In this document: one piece after another, positions 19,912-32,155 of the stretch
How the letters are laid out: every line of letters begins with the position of its first letter
How positions within the stretch are numbered: the first letter of the stretch is position 1
Assembly (NCBI GenBank): GCA_012184525.1
Contig: WOFQ01000019.1
Coordinates: 124,001 to 188,000 of the forward strand
Source: Xenoacremonium recifei
Taxonomy: Eukaryota; Ascomycota; Sordariomycetes; Hypocreales; Nectriaceae
Direction: 5' to 3'
DNA: 64,000 nt
The notes under the pieces: model-generated
Databases searched by the model: none
Told to the model about the DNA's origin: nothing
What the model saw: the letters and a program-made list of their open reading frames with translations, nothing else
Translations under genes and position numbers: made by a program

Positions 19912-22685
19912 ATGTTGGCAGTATATTTGGCATTCTATGCAGCCACCTGTGTTGTACCTCTAGTGGAGGCACAGGATATATCCCAGGCTCTTTGGAACGT
20001 AACGTGGATGACCAACAATGATAAGATCAACGACCTTGTGTTGGCCATGACGCCAGAGGAGAAAATATTGATTGTCCACCACACGCTTTATTCTGGCTCA
20101 CAGGACTTTGCGGGATACATTCGTTCTGTGCCTAAACGGGGGATTCCTACTTTTTCTATGACGGATGGTGAGGCGTAAGTATTCCTGAATTATGCCCTCA
20201 GGGCCTAGAAAAATGCACGTGTCGATTGAAGAATAACGCCGAATGTAGGGGAGTCAATGGCGTGTTGAATACAACAGCGATACCATCTCAACTCAATGTA
20301 GCCGCAACTTTTGACAAAGACATGGCTTACCTACACGGAAAGGTGGCAGGAAAAGAAGCGAGGCTCCTCAATGCAAGTAGGTGAACCACCTGCCTGCAGA
20401 CCAGCAATCATCCGCATGCCGGCATTTACTTACTCCATTTGTGTTCAGGTACTATTCTTGCTCCCCGTGTCAACATTCTACGTGATCCGGTTTTAGGAAG
20501 TTTTTTTCAAGGGTACAGTGAAGATCCGTATCTCAACGGCCGTCTCGGCGCATACGCCGTAAACGGAATCCAGGATCAAGGAACATTAGCATGCTCCAAG
20601 CAACTCGGCCCAACCAGCACCGGTGCTTCCAGTGGCGATGCCAACAGCAAGGTTGACCTACAAACGCTGCACGAAGTTTACCTCCCCGCGCATGAGGAGC
20701 TCGTCAAAGCCGGCGTAGCTACAATTATGTGCAGCTATGCCAAGGTGAATGGAGTATATAGCTGCCAGAACGATGAGCTGCTTAATTTGACGGTGCGTGG
20801 TGACTGGAACTTCACTGGCGCGATCATGAGTGACTGGCCCGCCACGCATTCGACAGCAGCAAGTATCATTGCCGGGTTGAATTGGGAAATGGGGGCCGAA
20901 ACGTACTTCGGCACGCCGCTGTACGACCAGATCTACGTTCACAAGAACCTATCTGAGACATACCTCAATCGTGCTGTACACCAGATCCTGTCAACTTATG
21001 ATCGCTTTGGCATCTTAGACGGCCACGGCGCTCAGGGCAATGCAACCGAAATGCTGCTTAACTCAGTCGCCTTACCAAACGATGTAGCAGCCGAGCATCA
21101 ACGCGACGCTTACAGCATTGCAGTCCGCTCAGGTGTACTGCTCAAGAATAATGGCGTGCTGCCATTGAAACAGAAGGCTACCCTAGCCGTCCTAGGCGCT
21201 GCCGGCATGCAACTCACCAACGGAGGTTCAGGGTTCAACGAGCGCGCCTGGGGATTCGAAGACCGTAAAATTCCACTTGTTGATACTCTTTCCAAGGTTA
21301 CGAAGAGCGATATATCATCTGCTATCGGTGTTGACATGCATGGAAAATTGATTCCTGGGGCAAACCTCCGAACACTAGATGGCCAGCCTGGGCTGGCGCG
21401 CAACTCATCGAGCAGTGATTCTGGTCGAAAGACTGTCATCGATACCACTTTGAACAGCGAAGACAGTCCTCTTCCGGGAGAAGCAAGCTATGAATGGACA
21501 GGCCAATTCCTTGCTAGTTCGTCCGGCGACTACCGGATCAGCTTCCAACGCTATTTCCCAAGGCCAGGCGCTGGTGTCAATGCGACCACATGGTTATCTA
21601 TTTTCTACACCAGTACTATGCTCATCGATGGAAAGGATGCCGTTGATGGGTATCGTGCATATCTTGACGGTGGTATAAGGCCCCTCAGCTCGCCGCTCCC
21701 AACATTTGATTTCTGGGATGAACTCGGTCTAGACATCTACTTGACTAGGGGTTGGCACAACATTACGATCAATGTCTCTCCAGTCTTTGGAGACCCAATC
21801 AAAGCACGCCTTCACTGGGTCACGCCCGAGGATCGGGTTGCAAACATCCAAGCTGCGGTTGAGGTTGCTCGAAATGTTGATATTCCCATCGTGGCTGCCC
21901 ACGCGGACTCTCCGCCCAGTGAAGGCTTGCAATTGATCCGAGGCTACAATGATCTGATAAGTAATGTCTCAGCTGCAAACCCAAATACCGTCGTGGTTCT
22001 ATACAATGCCGAGCCCGTGGTCATGCCGTGGCTAGACAGCGTAGCCGCGGTGCTCTGGATGGGCATACCGGGCCAGGAAGGCGGTTGGGCCAGCGCGGAT
22101 CTACTCGTTGGCAAACACAATCCACAAGGTCGTTTGCCCGTCACTTATCCCACCAGCTTGAACACTACCATGACGCGTGACCCCAAGTATCCGAATCGGG
22201 TAAATGTCGATGATTTGGAAGGCACAGCGGTGTTCTCTGAAGGAATCAACACGTCTTATCGTTGGTATATTGCCACCAACACCAGTGTGCTGTTTCCCTT
22301 CGGTTACGGTCTTTCCTACTCAAAGTTTACATATGAAGATTTGACTATTGTCGATACTTCCGACTCGTCCTTTGATGTTTCCTTCACGCTATCGCACGCA
22401 GGGAGTGTTCCAGGAGCCGAGGCTCCGCAGCTCTATCTTGGGCCTCCGTCTGGCGCTCATGAGAGTTATCCCGGTGTACAGTTTGCGGTGTCGGCTCTGG
22501 CGGGTTTCGACTCCATCTACTTAACCGAGGGCGCATCGAGACGTGTAATATTCCCTATTTCAACAAGACAACTGAGCTTCTGGAACCAAAGTGACAGAAC
22601 TTGGGTACTGGCACGAGGTACAAGACCAGTGTGGATTGGTAAAGACGCAGAGAGCCCCGTGCTAGTTGGGAGCGTGACAGTATAG
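19912..22685 (+). CDS. Secreted GH3 beta-glucosidase-type glycosidase with PA14 domain
   Basis: This is an 875-residue glycoside hydrolase, probably extracellular, that removes terminal beta-linked sugars. The exons are 19912-20174, 20249-20376 and 20449-22685. A hydrophobic signal peptide covers about residues 1-20, ending near LVEAQD. The N-terminal GH3 barrel has GYSEDPYLNGRLG and the nucleophile Asp at about residue 259 in IMSDWPATHS. A PA14-like insert follows at about 430-570 (YEWTGQFLASSSGDYRISF..GWHNITI). The second GH3 domain is next, with YNAEPVVMPW and GIPGQEGG. A fibronectin III-like end starts near FPFGYGLSYSKF. Where many GH3 enzymes have a Lys-His pair, this one reads ACSKQLGPTS, so the substrate pocket differs. 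Several Asn-X-Ser/Thr sites fit secretion. Confidence 0.9.
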
Positions 22686-22996
22686 GATGCGGGCTCCCAG
22701 AATACTTCTCGAATATTAACATCATAGCATGCGAGATCAGAAGATACCACCAGAAGTGAAATCTACATAATCAATCTGATAAGAATCCCTCATCTCAATC
22801 CCTCATCTCAATCTATAGGCCAGACCCATGAACCCTACTGAGCCTTAAGTCAATAGAGTATTTATGGATAGTCAATAGCCAGCTTTAGTGGGCGTTAGTC
22901 AAAGCATTCATAAATGTGACGATTATAGTGTACCAAATTGACTGTCAGGACTAAGTGCAGATATTATCGCAGATCAAACGTCTCCCTCATTCAATG
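22686..22996. other. Convergent spacer between GH3 and amine oxidase genes
   Basis: It contains the 3' flanks of two convergent genes and a short direct repeat of CCCTCATCTCAAT at about 22787-22812. Nothing else is seen. Confidence 0.5.
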
Positions 22997-25072
22997 TCAT
23001 CCTTGGGCAACCAGCGTGGCCTTCTCAACCTCTCCCCTAGCCAGCAACGACGCCCAAATACTCAATGATTCACTAACCTCCTCCGGATGCTTATCTTTGC
23101 CACCGCCAAACTTTGAACGCTTCAACGCTAGTGCATGTCCATACCGCTTGTCGTTCAGCAGCCACCGAAAGACAGCGGCATAAGCGCTATCTATGGCACC
23201 TGAGATCCAGGCATGGTGAGCACTCAAGGCCTCACCACAGAGAGCAAGCTTGTTGTCGCAGAAGTTGAACTGGAAGTGCGGGTACATGTTCTTGAACTGG
23301 CCGGGCCCGAAGAGAGCGAAGGCGCCACCTGTGTAGGGGTCGTGAGACCATGCCCAAGCGTGATGCGTGACGTACTGGTCGTAGAGGAAGCCAAAGGTTA
23401 GCCCGTCTGACTGGGATTCGAATAGCTTGACTAGGTTTTGCAGGCACAGCGTCACAAGGGTCTCATCTTTGTTAGGTGCGACTTTGGTGTAGTCTGGGAC
23501 GAGAGCTCCCATGCGAGTTGCGTCTTGAGCCCAGCTATAAGACACCATCAGCACGGTCTCAGTCTCGGGGCCGTCATCCCATGAGGGATACACCACGTTG
23601 CTGATTGGCAGATCGGTGCTAGAGACGCCTCCCGACTTATCCTTCTCAGTGTAAAAGGTCCTCCACCAAGGAGTCTTAAACTTGATAGCAACTTTGGTAG
23701 CTCGATCGTAACTGAGCGTTCGGATTCCAGTCAGAATCTCGTCAGGTAGTTCAAGTCCTGACAGATCCATACGCTGGAGAGGTGCCATAGCCGTAGTATT
23801 GAAGACCATTTCGTACGCAGAAGTGCTCTTGTTCTTGTTGTTGGGATCAGTTGTGGTAACATTGATCTTGCCTGCAGCTTTGTCGTAGGACATGGCTGTC
23901 ACGGGTCTGTTGGGTGTCACACTGTAGCTTTTCGATTTTCCTGGCTCCGGCCAGTTTTTACTTTTCAAGAAGTCGTGCATCGTGTCAGTCAGAACAGACA
24001 TGCCGCCTTCGAGGCGATACCAGTCCTTTCCTTTGGCGGCCTGGAAGTCGCTATAGTCGCAAATACTCTCAGTAAAGGCTTGATCAAAGAGGCCAGTGGA
24101 ACTAGATAGCGAGATCAAATAAGCATCTGGCCGTGCCTGGGATATATATTTGTGCTTACGTGTCAGCACTCTCTCCACTGAGCGTTTGCTCGTAGGTCAG
24201 ACTTTATAGATATCAGTTCTCAGTCTGTTCAACTACGACTTTTGGTGACAGGAAGACTTACGCCTTCTTCAGCATCAGCCAGGATCTTGTTGAGTAATTA
24301 TCGTCGCCATTATTAATGATTTCTTCGAAGCCATTGTCAAAGTCCTTGACGAAATCGGCAACAGTTGACTCAATCGCTGCTGAGAATGCAGAGTCACTAA
24401 TACTTTGTTTAGCAACTCGAATTACTGGAGGGACATTCAGAGAACTCACTCAGGCGTCTTGGTGGGAGAATACCAGTGCATCTGAGGTACCTTGGCCTCA
24501 CTCAGGGAATAATAATAAGGGACCTTCTTATCCTGAAGATTCAGCAACTCAATGAGTTCCATGGTGCTAGGTTTCTTAGTAATAACTCGATTTGCATGCT
24601 CACAGGAGAGTACTCACGAATCCATCGTGGGAATTGCAGGAATGCGCATTGCTCCTATGTCGTAATAATTATGTGGCTTTGCAGGATCATTGGGGTTCTC
24701 CGGATCGAACGGGTACGTATAGCACCGTCCTCCTACTCTACCGGAAGCTTCGACAATGTCGAATGGAACTCCGATATACTTGAGGAGCATGGCAATTTGG
24801 AGGCCAGCAACACCGGCACCAACAATGCAGACCCGACCTTGGAATTCAGAGGCGTCCTCCTCAGGCGTTCCTGCAAAGCCCATAAGCGACTGATGGGGCA
24901 GGGCATCCTCTAGCGAGACATCTCGCATATCAGCAATCTGAGGACGAAGATAGCTATCCATCAGATGCTTAGCGTATGCCGCTCGCAGGCCTGAAGGTAC
25001 TGATACAGGAGGTGCAACACCGACTCCAGGAGTAATCCCTACGAAGGGGACGTTTTCGACGGGATCACCCAT
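22997..25072 (-). CDS. FAD-dependent L-amino-acid oxidase/amine oxidase family protein
   Basis: This flavoenzyme of the monoamine/L-amino-acid oxidase family converts an amino acid to 2-oxo acid, ammonia and peroxide. The exons, from the start, are 24618-25072, 24450-24566, 24262-24396 and 22997-24188, giving 632 residues. The FAD-binding fold begins at about residue 80 (VCIVGAGVAGLQ) followed by VEASGRVGGRC. The C-terminal FAD contact region includes LALCGEALSAHHAWISGAIDSA. The last intron uses a weaker GAG acceptor, so that joint is the least certain. No clear secretion signal is seen. The name L-amino-acid oxidase rests on overall resemblance to fungal LaoA-like proteins; the substrate is untested. 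Its products would feed 2-oxo acids and ammonium to the cell, in keeping with the nutrient-scavenging neighbours. Confidence 0.85.
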
Positions 25073-26173
25073 AGCGTAACGTCTTATTTGGAAAACAGTG
25101 AGATAAGTGTTGAGTTCTATTCAACTTCCAGTCTTTATGATATCCCTGCGAAGTATAGTCTCGCGAAGACAGTGGGCGCTCAATACTGTTTAAATACTTG
25201 GATGCCTCTGCTCCTCGATTCTACCGTACTTACGCACAATATCATCTGCATCCCATCTCCTCCAGAGGGGCGATCTAGAACGGCTCCCCAAAGCGTCTCA
25301 GCGGGCCGCTCCGTGGCTGGCTGAGCACTAAACTAGTGTTGGCCAGTGTTCGGGGCCATCCCTCCGCCTATCCTCGATATTTTATGCAGGGTTACAAGCT
25401 GAGCTACTAGTCGCGTCCAGACTCGGGTTTCCAGGTGATCTATACATCGGGGAGTCCTATACTTGCCACGCGTCGGAGGCAATTGATCCTCATGGTGGAA
25501 GCCACAGTGGAGAGCTGAGCTTGAAACTATCTGACCGATGCGTGAGGCTATGCTGCTCTGTCTCGGAGCTGATGCAGAGTGCTGAAAGCTGCTACGTGGA
25601 TTGGATAATGATGGTGTTGATGGCATCGGCGAAGCCCTTGCCGATTGGGCCCAGACTCGGCTGGCTGATCTACTCCGTAAGCTTGCAGCTTTTATTGATA
25701 CTTGGCGCCTATAACGAACCAAGATGGCTGCAGCTAAGAAGCCCGCTCCGCTCGGAAGCTTAGGGTTCTACAAGGATCATGCAGATCGAGGAGTCTTTTC
25801 GACATCAGCCCCGAATTTGTGGATTAAATTACGGTCTAGAAATCCAACTATCGAAATTCCTGGAGCGCTCCCAAGAACTCTCAGATTGTAATGGTGACTT
25901 CATACCCAGTCAGCCCGATGCAAGTAAGAGACCCATGTACGAGACAGCAGATTCATACCGTAGACAGATGCCTACCCAAACGTATTCCAGGTCTCCAACG
26001 TGCACATAAAACCCAAGAGGATAACCATGTCTATCAGCCACGAGAAAGTCGTTTTGGCTCATATCGCAACCTACGCTTTCGAAAGGGTGGTATTTGGTCA
26101 CTACGGGTTGCTCATTCAATTGCAAAATGCAAGAAGACTTAAAGGAAATATCTTGATTTTTAGTCTATTTAAA
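25073..26173. other. Spacer between amine oxidase and alcohol dehydrogenase
   Basis: This is 1.1 kb with the amine oxidase promoter at the left and the 3' flank of the dehydrogenase at the right. Open frames are short and unrecognised. Confidence 0.5.
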
Positions 26174-27398
26174 CTATTCGTCTTTAGCAACCTTCAAGAC
26201 AACACGCCCTTCTATTCTACCCTTCTCGAGATCCTCGTAAACTTGAGGCAGGTCGGTGAACTGCCGAACTGTAATCTGAGGCTTCACGATTCCTCTTCTC
26301 ACCAGATCAACCGCTTCCAGACACTCCTTTAGCGAGCCCACAAGGTTGCCGGTGATATGGAGGCCTTTGATGACGATGCTGCTGATAGGTGTCTCAATGA
26401 AGCCCTTATCGGGAGGGATTCCCACGCAGCTCAAGGTGCCGCCAACCTTCAGCATGTCGGCGGCCTGGGCAAAGGCCTTAGAGCTTCCGGCCGTGACAAT
26501 GACAGCCTGGGCACCGCCTCCCGTGAGTTCGTGGACTTTGTCGACAACGCTAGGGACGCTCCGGAAGTCGATGTATTCGCTGGCGCCGAGGGACTTGACG
26601 AATTTCCCCTTCTCTGCTCCGCCATCTACTCCGATAACGATTGCACCTTGTGCCTTGGCATATTGAACTAGATGCCGGTCAGTCTCCTCATCATATGATT
26701 CTTTTTTGACTTTCGGGATGTCGATGAATATACACACCAGCCAAATGCCCCAATCCTCCTCCCGCTCCGACCACGACAACCCAATCCCCAGCCTTTACGT
26801 GCGCGTTCTTGACAGCCTTATAAGTAGTCAATCCTGCACACAGAACTGGCCCAATCGAGACTGGGTCGATATCGTCCGGAAGAATCGTCAAGTAGCCGGC
26901 ATCCAAAGCGATATACTCCTGAAAGCTTCCATCCTCGTGGTGCAAATGGTTTGTGCTCTTGATGCAGTGCTGCTCAGCACCCGCAAGACAAAACTCACAG
27001 CGCCTACAAATTCGTGAGGCAAACCGAATGCCCACAAGTTGCATAACCTTGATATCCTCGTCGCAACCCTCTCCCAGTGCCACAATCCGTCCAACGCCCT
27101 CATGCCCTCCAATATGAGGTAGCTTGACCTTTGTTATGGGGTTTCCATCAGGGCCGCTTGCGGTCCCCTGTGCCGTATGAAGATCTAGAATGTCTCAGTT
27201 AATGCAATAGGGCAGGATTGTTGAATACTGACCGCTTTGGCAAACACCAGTGTATAACACCTTTGCTAACACTTCGTTGTGTCCAGGCTTCGGAACCGGA
27301 TAATCGGTGACGAAATTGACCCCTCCTCCAAGTTTCGTGACCATAGCCACGGTCTGAGTCTCGGGGATGGCATTGTCGGAAACGACGGCGGGAGACAT
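26174..27398 (-). CDS. Zinc-dependent alcohol dehydrogenase
   Basis: This is a medium-chain NAD(P)-linked alcohol dehydrogenase of 368 residues. The exons, from the start, are 27233-27398, 26738-27184 and 26174-26667. The catalytic-zinc ligands are Cys in TGVCQSDLH, His in GGHEGVG and Cys in VLCAGLTTYK. The structural zinc site is the four-Cys block CRRCEFCLAGAEQHC. The cofactor motif VVVGAGGGLGHLAVQYAKA crosses the second intron. The start at 27398 (MSPAVVSD) was chosen because the preceding residues look non-coding. It is divergent from a Zn2Cys6 regulator 1.0 kb away. A decayed fragment of a close paralogue lies at 19078-19180. It resembles the tetrameric fungal ADH group; ethanol is the default substrate but others are possible. 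Confidence 0.93.
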
Positions 27399-28420
27399 GG
27401 TGAGGGACGGCCAATAGGTTCTGTATCGAGCAAAGAATGAAGCCAATTGACTTTTGCAACTCTCAAGAATCAAGAATCAGCATCGGTATTTGAATCTCTA
27501 GCTGCGTCATTAGAGATCGCCCAGATCGCCAACGAATAGAGTCATGTCATGCTAACCCCCCTCAGAGGCGTTGACGCTGGCTCCGGATTCGTTCTGCGGA
27601 TAAAGTCCCCCACCAACTCAATTGGCATTTGTCCAGCAATTGTCCGTAGGTAGCACTGACGGAGCGATGCAGCCCGACCGGTCAAGTGACGCTTCCCCCT
27701 CTCACGTGGACGCAGCTCATTTGGCGAACTTCAGGGACAGCCGCTGTGAGACACTGCTGTCGAGCCCGTATTGATGCTGTACATAACGCTAGAAGTGATG
27801 TGTCGGGAGGAGACGGCGGGGATCCGGAGTATTCTGTTTCGCCCTGTTGTCCCGAGCTTTGGTGGTTCTCTCAGCCGCAAGAGGGGCTTTGTTATGGGGT
27901 ATTTCAATTTCACATCTCAAAGATAAGAGCTATTATGAAGCGGCAGAGGTCCATTAGACGTGGGTGGTGCTGAATAATAATAGGATTCCCCAGACTCTTG
28001 TAGGTACCCTGGCCTCGCATCCTCCACTGTGACTCGCAACTCGACGAATGGCTTCAGTTCAAGCCCTGGCCGGTGGGGGGGCCGGTGAGGCAACTGAATG
28101 CTTCCCCGCATCACACGACTCTTACGTGGGGGAATCAGGGAATGGCCGTCTTTGTCGGCGGGCTGTAGTCCGGGGGTTCTGTCAGGTTGTTGTTATAGCA
28201 CCTTATTGTCCGTATTTACTCCGTCCTCCGAACTCCATCCATTCTCCATACTGAACTCCATCTTGAACTCCATACTTTGTCCGCTAGCATCCGTATCAAG
28301 CCACTGTCCTCCAGCCATCTGAAGGCTCACCAGACGACGATACTCACAGGCCGTCCCTGTCTTGAGCCCTTCTCATTACACGCACGCCACAGCATGTACC
28401 CCCTGTGATCAGACCAGACC
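27399..28420. promoter_or_regulatory. Divergent spacer between alcohol dehydrogenase and second Zn2Cys6 gene
   Basis: No gene is visible in 1.0 kb. A GAACTCCAT motif recurs at about 28229-28270 before the regulator start. I saw no CGG-N8-CCG site. Confidence 0.4.
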
Positions 28421-30277
28421 ATGGCCAAGCGATCGTGCGACTGCTGCGTCCGCCGCAAGACCAAGTGCGACAACGGCCAGCCATCATGCGGCAAATGCAT
28501 CTCTGCCAGGCCGCCCCTCGAGTGTACTTATCTCAACCCTGTGCTCAAGCGCGGCCCCAAGACTTCCAAGCTTGCGCGGGGGTCAGTTCGCAGGGCCGAT
28601 ACCTGGGCCGGTGCCCTGCGAAGGCCCTATCCGGAAATCTCACGATCCGATGGAGCGGCTGTGTCTCAAGAGGAGGCGCCCCGGCAAGTGGTCGCTCAAA
28701 ACATGCCGGACCCCGTGCTCGATGTGCAAGGCCAGAGCCCGGCAACATTTCTTCTTGCATCTACGTTGACTTCTATTATTGACATTTACAACTCGCGCAT
28801 GTACCCCGTCTGGCCAGTCGTCGACGCTCCAGGACTCATCTCCAGACTCAATCACAACGGCAGCGATGGCCTCGATGTCGAGGCTTACATCTTGGCCACG
28901 GCCCTATGTGCCGCAACCATGGCCCAGCTAAGCATCCCGTCAGTCCAGGATGCTCGTGGAAACATCACCAGCGCCGACATGGAACGCGAGTGCTCTTGGG
29001 TCCGCATCATGGCCAATTACCGGGAACATCCCTCAGTCGAGGGCGTCCTCGCTTCCTTCTTCCTCCATGTATATCACGCCAAGATCGATCACCGCAATGC
29101 CTCCATCATGTTCCTACAGGAGGCCATCTCGTTTGCGCGGATACTCCACCTCGATGAGATCGACACAGCACCCCAAGCGGAAGATCAGGGCTTTGCGCCA
29201 AGTCAAGGGTGCTATAAACGTCTGATATATCTTCTTCTCTGGGTCAGCGAAAGGTCAGCATCTGCACGGATCTATACCATGACGATGAAGCTAACCATGT
29301 ATTTAGGGGATATGCTTTCCAGTTTAACCTCCCCATCTCAATTCGAGAGACCATTGATGTCCCAGCAGTAGACTCTGACAACTTCGACGTATATGAAAAG
29401 GGTCTCATAGAACTCGCGAGTCTGTTCGCCGCGTTCGACGCTTCTTTCCATCATGCAGCAAGCTCTATGGCCAGAACTTATCTTCCCACCTCCGAGAAGG
29501 AAGTCCTCATGGGAGTCCATGAGTCTCTGGTCAATAATTCTCCTCGGTCAACCTCATACAACCTCGTCCAACGAATGGATTACAATATCACTAAACAATG
29601 GATGCGAATACAGTTGTGGCAGCAATCAATGGCTCGAGGACTTCTATCGTCGACCTCCGATGCTGACTCAATGACTTTCACCTTTCCCTCGAAGATTGCC
29701 CAAGACCTTCTCGCTTCCATGACGAAGACTTCTAGGAGTGATCTCATGCCATTAGGCAGAGACCAGGTGTGTTTGCCTCCCTTCCCTAAAGCGTTTCTAA
29801 ACTTTTGTTATTAACCTAATTTCTTTGCAGCTCATAAAATCATTCGAGGTCACCAACACTTTGGCAGATGTCATTCTCTGTACAACTCCCGATACGTCCT
29901 CCATCCGCTCGCCAACTCCTTCTCACAAGAGCCATGATAACACATCGAGTCGCGAGTGCTGCCGTTACGGCCCTGCCGACTTTCTACATGGCTTGTTCCA
30001 AATGATTTCGCCCTTCCTGGAGGAGGATCGGCAAATGAACGACATGCTCCGTCAAAAAGCAGCAGAGGCTCTTCTTCGATCCCCAAACAGATTGATTGCG
30101 GGGACTTCTACGATGCTATGGGAGAACAAGAATACACCCGAAGGTGGTGTTGCAGAGGAAACACAGGACGACCTCGATGCATTTTCCTTGGTGAACAGTA
30201 TTGATGTAGAAACGAGTATGATTGACGAGTTTGCCCAGGCAATGCCATCTCAGACCTGGCTTTGGATGGAATCATGA
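28421..30277 (+). CDS. Zn2Cys6 transcription factor (second)
   Basis: This is a 579-residue fungal regulator. The exons are 28421-29253, 29307-29766 and 29831-30277. The zinc cluster is at the very N-terminus: Cys6, Cys9, Cys16, Cys23, Cys26 and Cys35 (CX2CX6CX6CX2CX8C), followed by a basic linker (LKRGPKTSKLARG). The central region from about residue 110 has the helical pattern of the fungal transcription-factor homology domain (FLLASTLTSIIDIYNSRMYPVWPVV). It is divergent from the alcohol dehydrogenase and upstream of a second MFS transporter, and could control either. The target is unknown. Confidence 0.87.
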
Positions 30278-32155
30278 TTCATTATGTATGTATTATCGCA
30301 GATGAAACAGTGCACCGGATCTGGTAGCGATTTTGTGTTGGGTAAGGCGTAAGTGGGATGAGGATATCTTGTGGAATGGAAAAGAGTAGTTCAGAGCGCT
30401 CAGAATTTATGTTCATTTTGTTTCAATTGCGATCATCTAGATTATGGTTAAGGACTAAACATTATGTTAGGGGTTTGGATCTAGATTATGGTTGAGGACT
30501 AAACATTATATTAGGGGTTTGGATTATTGTCACGGCGGATTACGTCAATCCAGATGTGAGGCCTAGATTGTTGAGAGGGTCACAGCCTCTCATTGTGCTC
30601 GCTGTGTTTTTGTCTAAACTTTCGAGTAGTCTCATCTTCTGCTTTGTTATTTATAGCTGCTCAAGCCATAAAGGACGTCGGAATACCCTCTCGAATTCGC
30701 GGCTTGGCGTAAAGGTCGGAATACCATTCCGAAGTCCAACGAGGCTTAGCGATTAATGGCAGACGTAGGCATCGTATATTAGTGTGATTTTGCGACGGTT
30801 TGATGGAATACCTGCCCAATTCAATCATGGAATACTCCTAGGCTCATGCAGAAATGACCTGATGACGAGCAAAACGGGCGTTGTTCCTGCAACCATACTC
30901 TAACGAGGTAACAGCATCACAACTGAGGACAGGGTTCTCCGCCAATCTGCTCTTCCGACATCCTCGGTGACTTCGGATCCGAAGCAGCGTAGCCGTCCAG
31001 CCTCTCTCCGGACCCGAAGGCTCATAGCTATTGGACAGAATGCGTGAAAAGACACAGAAGCCAGGCAACCGAGGACCAATTCCGGGAATCAGCCTCGTCA
31101 AGAATCTGGGGAATGAGAGCGACTCTAGACCGAATAGGCAGGTGAAGTCATGCTTCTCCAACACACTCCGTGCCGGAGCCGTTTGGCGACCTCTCAGAGA
31201 GCTTCAATTGGGGCAGCTCGTTTAACCTTCTCCGCAGGAGGTGCTCCGATCGGCACGCGGGGAACAAAAACAAAGCACGAAGTTCGTAGTCCGCGGAGTT
31301 TAACTCCGAGTCTAAACATTGCTGCCCAACCAAACTCACCAGAGACCGAGAGGGCTTGAGTGTTGACGATGGTGGCTTTGGCCTCGAGCAAGCTACTCAT
31401 CAGCCACGTGAGAAAAGCAGACCACGGAAACGAAACCGGAGGACTAGCCCAGCAAAAATTTGCTTCAAGAGGATGAGCCAAGACTCCGACGGCGACGAAC
31501 GCCGCCAGTAGCGTCGATGGGAAGCTCGAAAGCGCCGGTTTTTAGCTGAACAGAAGGAGTTAATCCCGGCCAGACCGAGGCGTAGCTGGTCTCCAATCTC
31601 AAGCTGAGCCGCAAAAAAGACGACCATCAACAACAAGCCAAGACGTTATAAACATCGTCGCGTTATAGCGACTCAGCAGGCCCGGTCCGAGACTCATGGG
31701 CCATCCCGAGGATCTGGACGATCCCTCACCGTCCTCAACGGGCAGCAGCAGCAGAAACTTTGTAATATGCCCGTCGGCCTCGCGCTCGCGGCACTTCGCT
31801 CGGCCGTATCAATTCCAATATTGCGGGGTTAGGGCGGGCGATCCATTCCTCATGCGATGCCCTGGTGGAGAGCACAGGGTCTTTGACGAGGCGCTGACCC
31901 AGCAGAATTTCTCGACACAACCGACCTCGGACTGAGGGAGCGAGCTGAGTAAAGGTCCCTGGTGGTTGGGCAGGGCAGGGCAGCGGAAGCATCACCGCCG
32001 GTGTGACTGTGTGACGGACGGACCCTTGAAGTAGATCTCAATTCCCCCTCCCGCTTCCCCAACTCTTCTCCTCTCTCCCCCCATTGCCTTGTCTGTGAGA
32101 GACAGTGTGTTTGCTTCATTGTCCTGAGAGATCTCCAGCTCCATCTGACGTGACA
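30278..32155. other. Long spacer with a 44-bp tandem duplication; MFS promoter
   Basis: 1.9 kb without a supportable gene. The open frames from about 30840 to 31990 overlap on both strands and have no recognisable domain. Sequence from about 30950 is GC-richer. The tandem duplication at 30435-30522 is listed separately. Confidence 0.55.
30435..30522. repeat. Tandem duplication, 2 x 44 bp
   Basis: Two adjacent 44-bp units, each starting ATCTAGATTATGGTT and ending TTAGGGGTTTGG, differ at only two positions. The unit contains TTAGGGG and resembles, on the opposite strand, the CCCTAA-like tracts elsewhere in the window. Confidence 0.75.

Noticed and set aside
31030..31995. Several overlapping frames of 60-95 codons
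   Set aside because: They conflict on both strands and show no motif; probably GC-rich chance frames.
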